Shown: positions 63,523 through 64,000 of the stretch, in pieces
Numbering within the stretch: the first letter of the stretch is position 1
How the letters are laid out: each line of letters starts with the position of its first letter
DNA from: Sphingomonas colocasiae
GTDB lineage: Bacteria > Pseudomonadota > Alphaproteobacteria > Sphingomonadales > Sphingomonadaceae
NCBI RefSeq assembly: GCF_019880585.1
Contig: NZ_JAINVV010000008.1
Coordinates: forward strand, 610,054-674,053
Length of the DNA: 64,000 nucleotides
Direction of reading: 5' to 3'
Notes under the pieces: generated by a model
Database searches by the model: none
What the model was told of the DNA's origin: nothing
What the model saw: only the letters and a program-made list of their open reading frames with translations
Translations under genes and position numbers: made by a program

Positions 63523-64000
63523 AGGTTCTGGTCCCGGTCAAGCGCGTGCTTGACTATAATGTGAAGCCCCGCGTGAAGGCGGACGGCACGGGCGTCGACC
63601 TGGCGAACGTGAAGATGTCGATGAACCCGTTCGACGAGATCGCGGTCGAGGAAGCGATCCGGCTGAAGGAAAAGGGCGCGGTCACCGAGATCGTGGCGGT
63701 CTCGATCGGCGAGGCCAAGGCGCAGGAAACGCTGCGCACCGCGCTGGCGATGGGCGCCGACCGGGCGATCCTGATCACCGCCGAGGGTGAGGTGGAGCCG
63801 CTGGGTGTCGCCAAGCTGCTCAAGGCGGTGGCCGATGAGGAACAGCCGGGCCTGGTGATCCTGGGCAAGCAGGCGATCGACGACGACAGCAACCAGACCG
63901 GCCAAATGCTGGCGGCCCTGCTCGGCTGGGGCCAGGGCACCTTCGCGTCGAAGGTCGAGGTTTCGGGCGACAGCGTCGCCGTCACCCGCGAAGTCGATGG
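63519..64000 (+). CDS. etfB: Electron transfer flavoprotein beta subunit, partial
   Basis: The first ~160 residues are visible; the gene continues beyond the window. [38 protein letters not shown] and [20 protein letters not shown] are the EtfB blocks binding AMP and contacting ACADs. It accepts electrons from the ACADs encoded just upstream; etfA should follow outside the window. Start ATG overlaps the ACAD stop. Confidence 0.95.
   Translation, partial: MKVLVPVKRVLDYNVKPRVKADGTGVDLANVKMSMNPFDEIAVEEAIRLKEKGAVTEIVAVSIGEAKAQETLRTALAMGADRAILITAEGEVEPLGVAKLLKAVADEEQPGLVILGKQAIDDDSNQTGQMLAALLGWGQGTFASKVEVSGDSVAVTREVD

Overview
The window looks like a piece of a sphingomonad-type alphaproteobacterial genome. 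This is an inference from the very GC-rich sequence, dense 4-nt overlaps between genes, a TonB-dependent receptor beside catabolic genes, LigB-like and Rieske oxygenases, and large numbers of short-chain dehydrogenases (SDRs), acyl-CoA dehydrogenases (ACADs) and CoA ligases. Almost every gene belongs to a catabolic supercluster for carboxylated, probably branched and (poly)cyclic or aromatic compounds. I count 64 genes, 62 of them complete and one cut by each window edge. There are 8 ACADs, 9 SDRs, 4 crotonase-family proteins, 3 MaoC-type hydratases, 3 CoA ligases, 4 APH-type small-molecule kinases, 2 family III CoA-transferase/racemase proteins and 6 transcription regulators. No tRNA, rRNA, CRISPR array, insertion sequence or phage gene was seen.

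Layout. 1-6.8 kb: partial LigB-like extradiol dioxygenase (-), divergent SnoaL-like protein and FAD monooxygenase (+), TetR and FadR-type GntR regulators, then a tightly overlapping NUDIX-GST-HCCA isomerase-SDR operon. 6.8-12 kb: MFS transporter, three SDRs and two MaoC hydratases. 12-17.2 kb (-): operon with MDR oxidoreductase, a serine-less alpha/beta hydrolase, an ACAD pair, a nitroreductase and a MaoC hydratase. 17.3-23 kb: APH kinase + CoA ligase, LysR, ACAD11-like dehydrogenase + SDR. 32.9-23 kb (-): a long aromatic-ring operon holding an alpha-methylacyl-CoA racemase, ferredoxin, Rieske oxygenase alpha and beta subunits, ACMSD-like decarboxylase, APH kinase, BphD/HsaD-type C-C hydrolase and SDR, followed by a small exported protein, MarR, a tyrosine-phosphatase-like protein and a type I extradiol dioxygenase. 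33.3-44.5 kb: ACAD pair, acetoacetyl-CoA-synthetase-like ligase, CoA transferase, LysR, two flavoproteins and an ACAD. 44.6-50 kb: TonB-dependent receptor, CoA ligase, second kinase of the 17.3-kb type. 50-53.7 kb: SDR, nitronate-monooxygenase-like flavoprotein, crotonase, quinone oxidoreductase-like MDR. 60.9-53.7 kb (-): eight-gene beta-oxidation operon (DECR1-like dienoyl-CoA reductase, HSD10-like dehydrogenase, thiolase, TetR, three crotonases and a kinase). 61.2 kb to the end (+): two ACADs and the beginning of etfB.

How it may work (inference). Substrate enters through the TonB receptor and MFS protein and is activated by the CoA ligases. Chirality at an alpha-methyl carbon is corrected by the racemase, side chains are shortened by ACAD/hydratase/SDR/thiolase sets with ETF as electron acceptor, and rings are opened by Rieske dihydroxylation, extradiol cleavage and C-C hydrolysis. 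The exact substrate cannot be read from the sequence.

Two points stand out. First, kinases related to LvaA and the ACAD10/11 kinase domain co-occur with ACAD11-like dehydrogenases, suggesting a phosphorylate-and-eliminate route for hydroxyacyl-CoAs. Second, a 16-bp palindrome of consensus TAAARCRNNYGYTTTR recurs in about a dozen gene-start regions and looks like the operator of a PsrA-like TetR regulon tying the cluster together.
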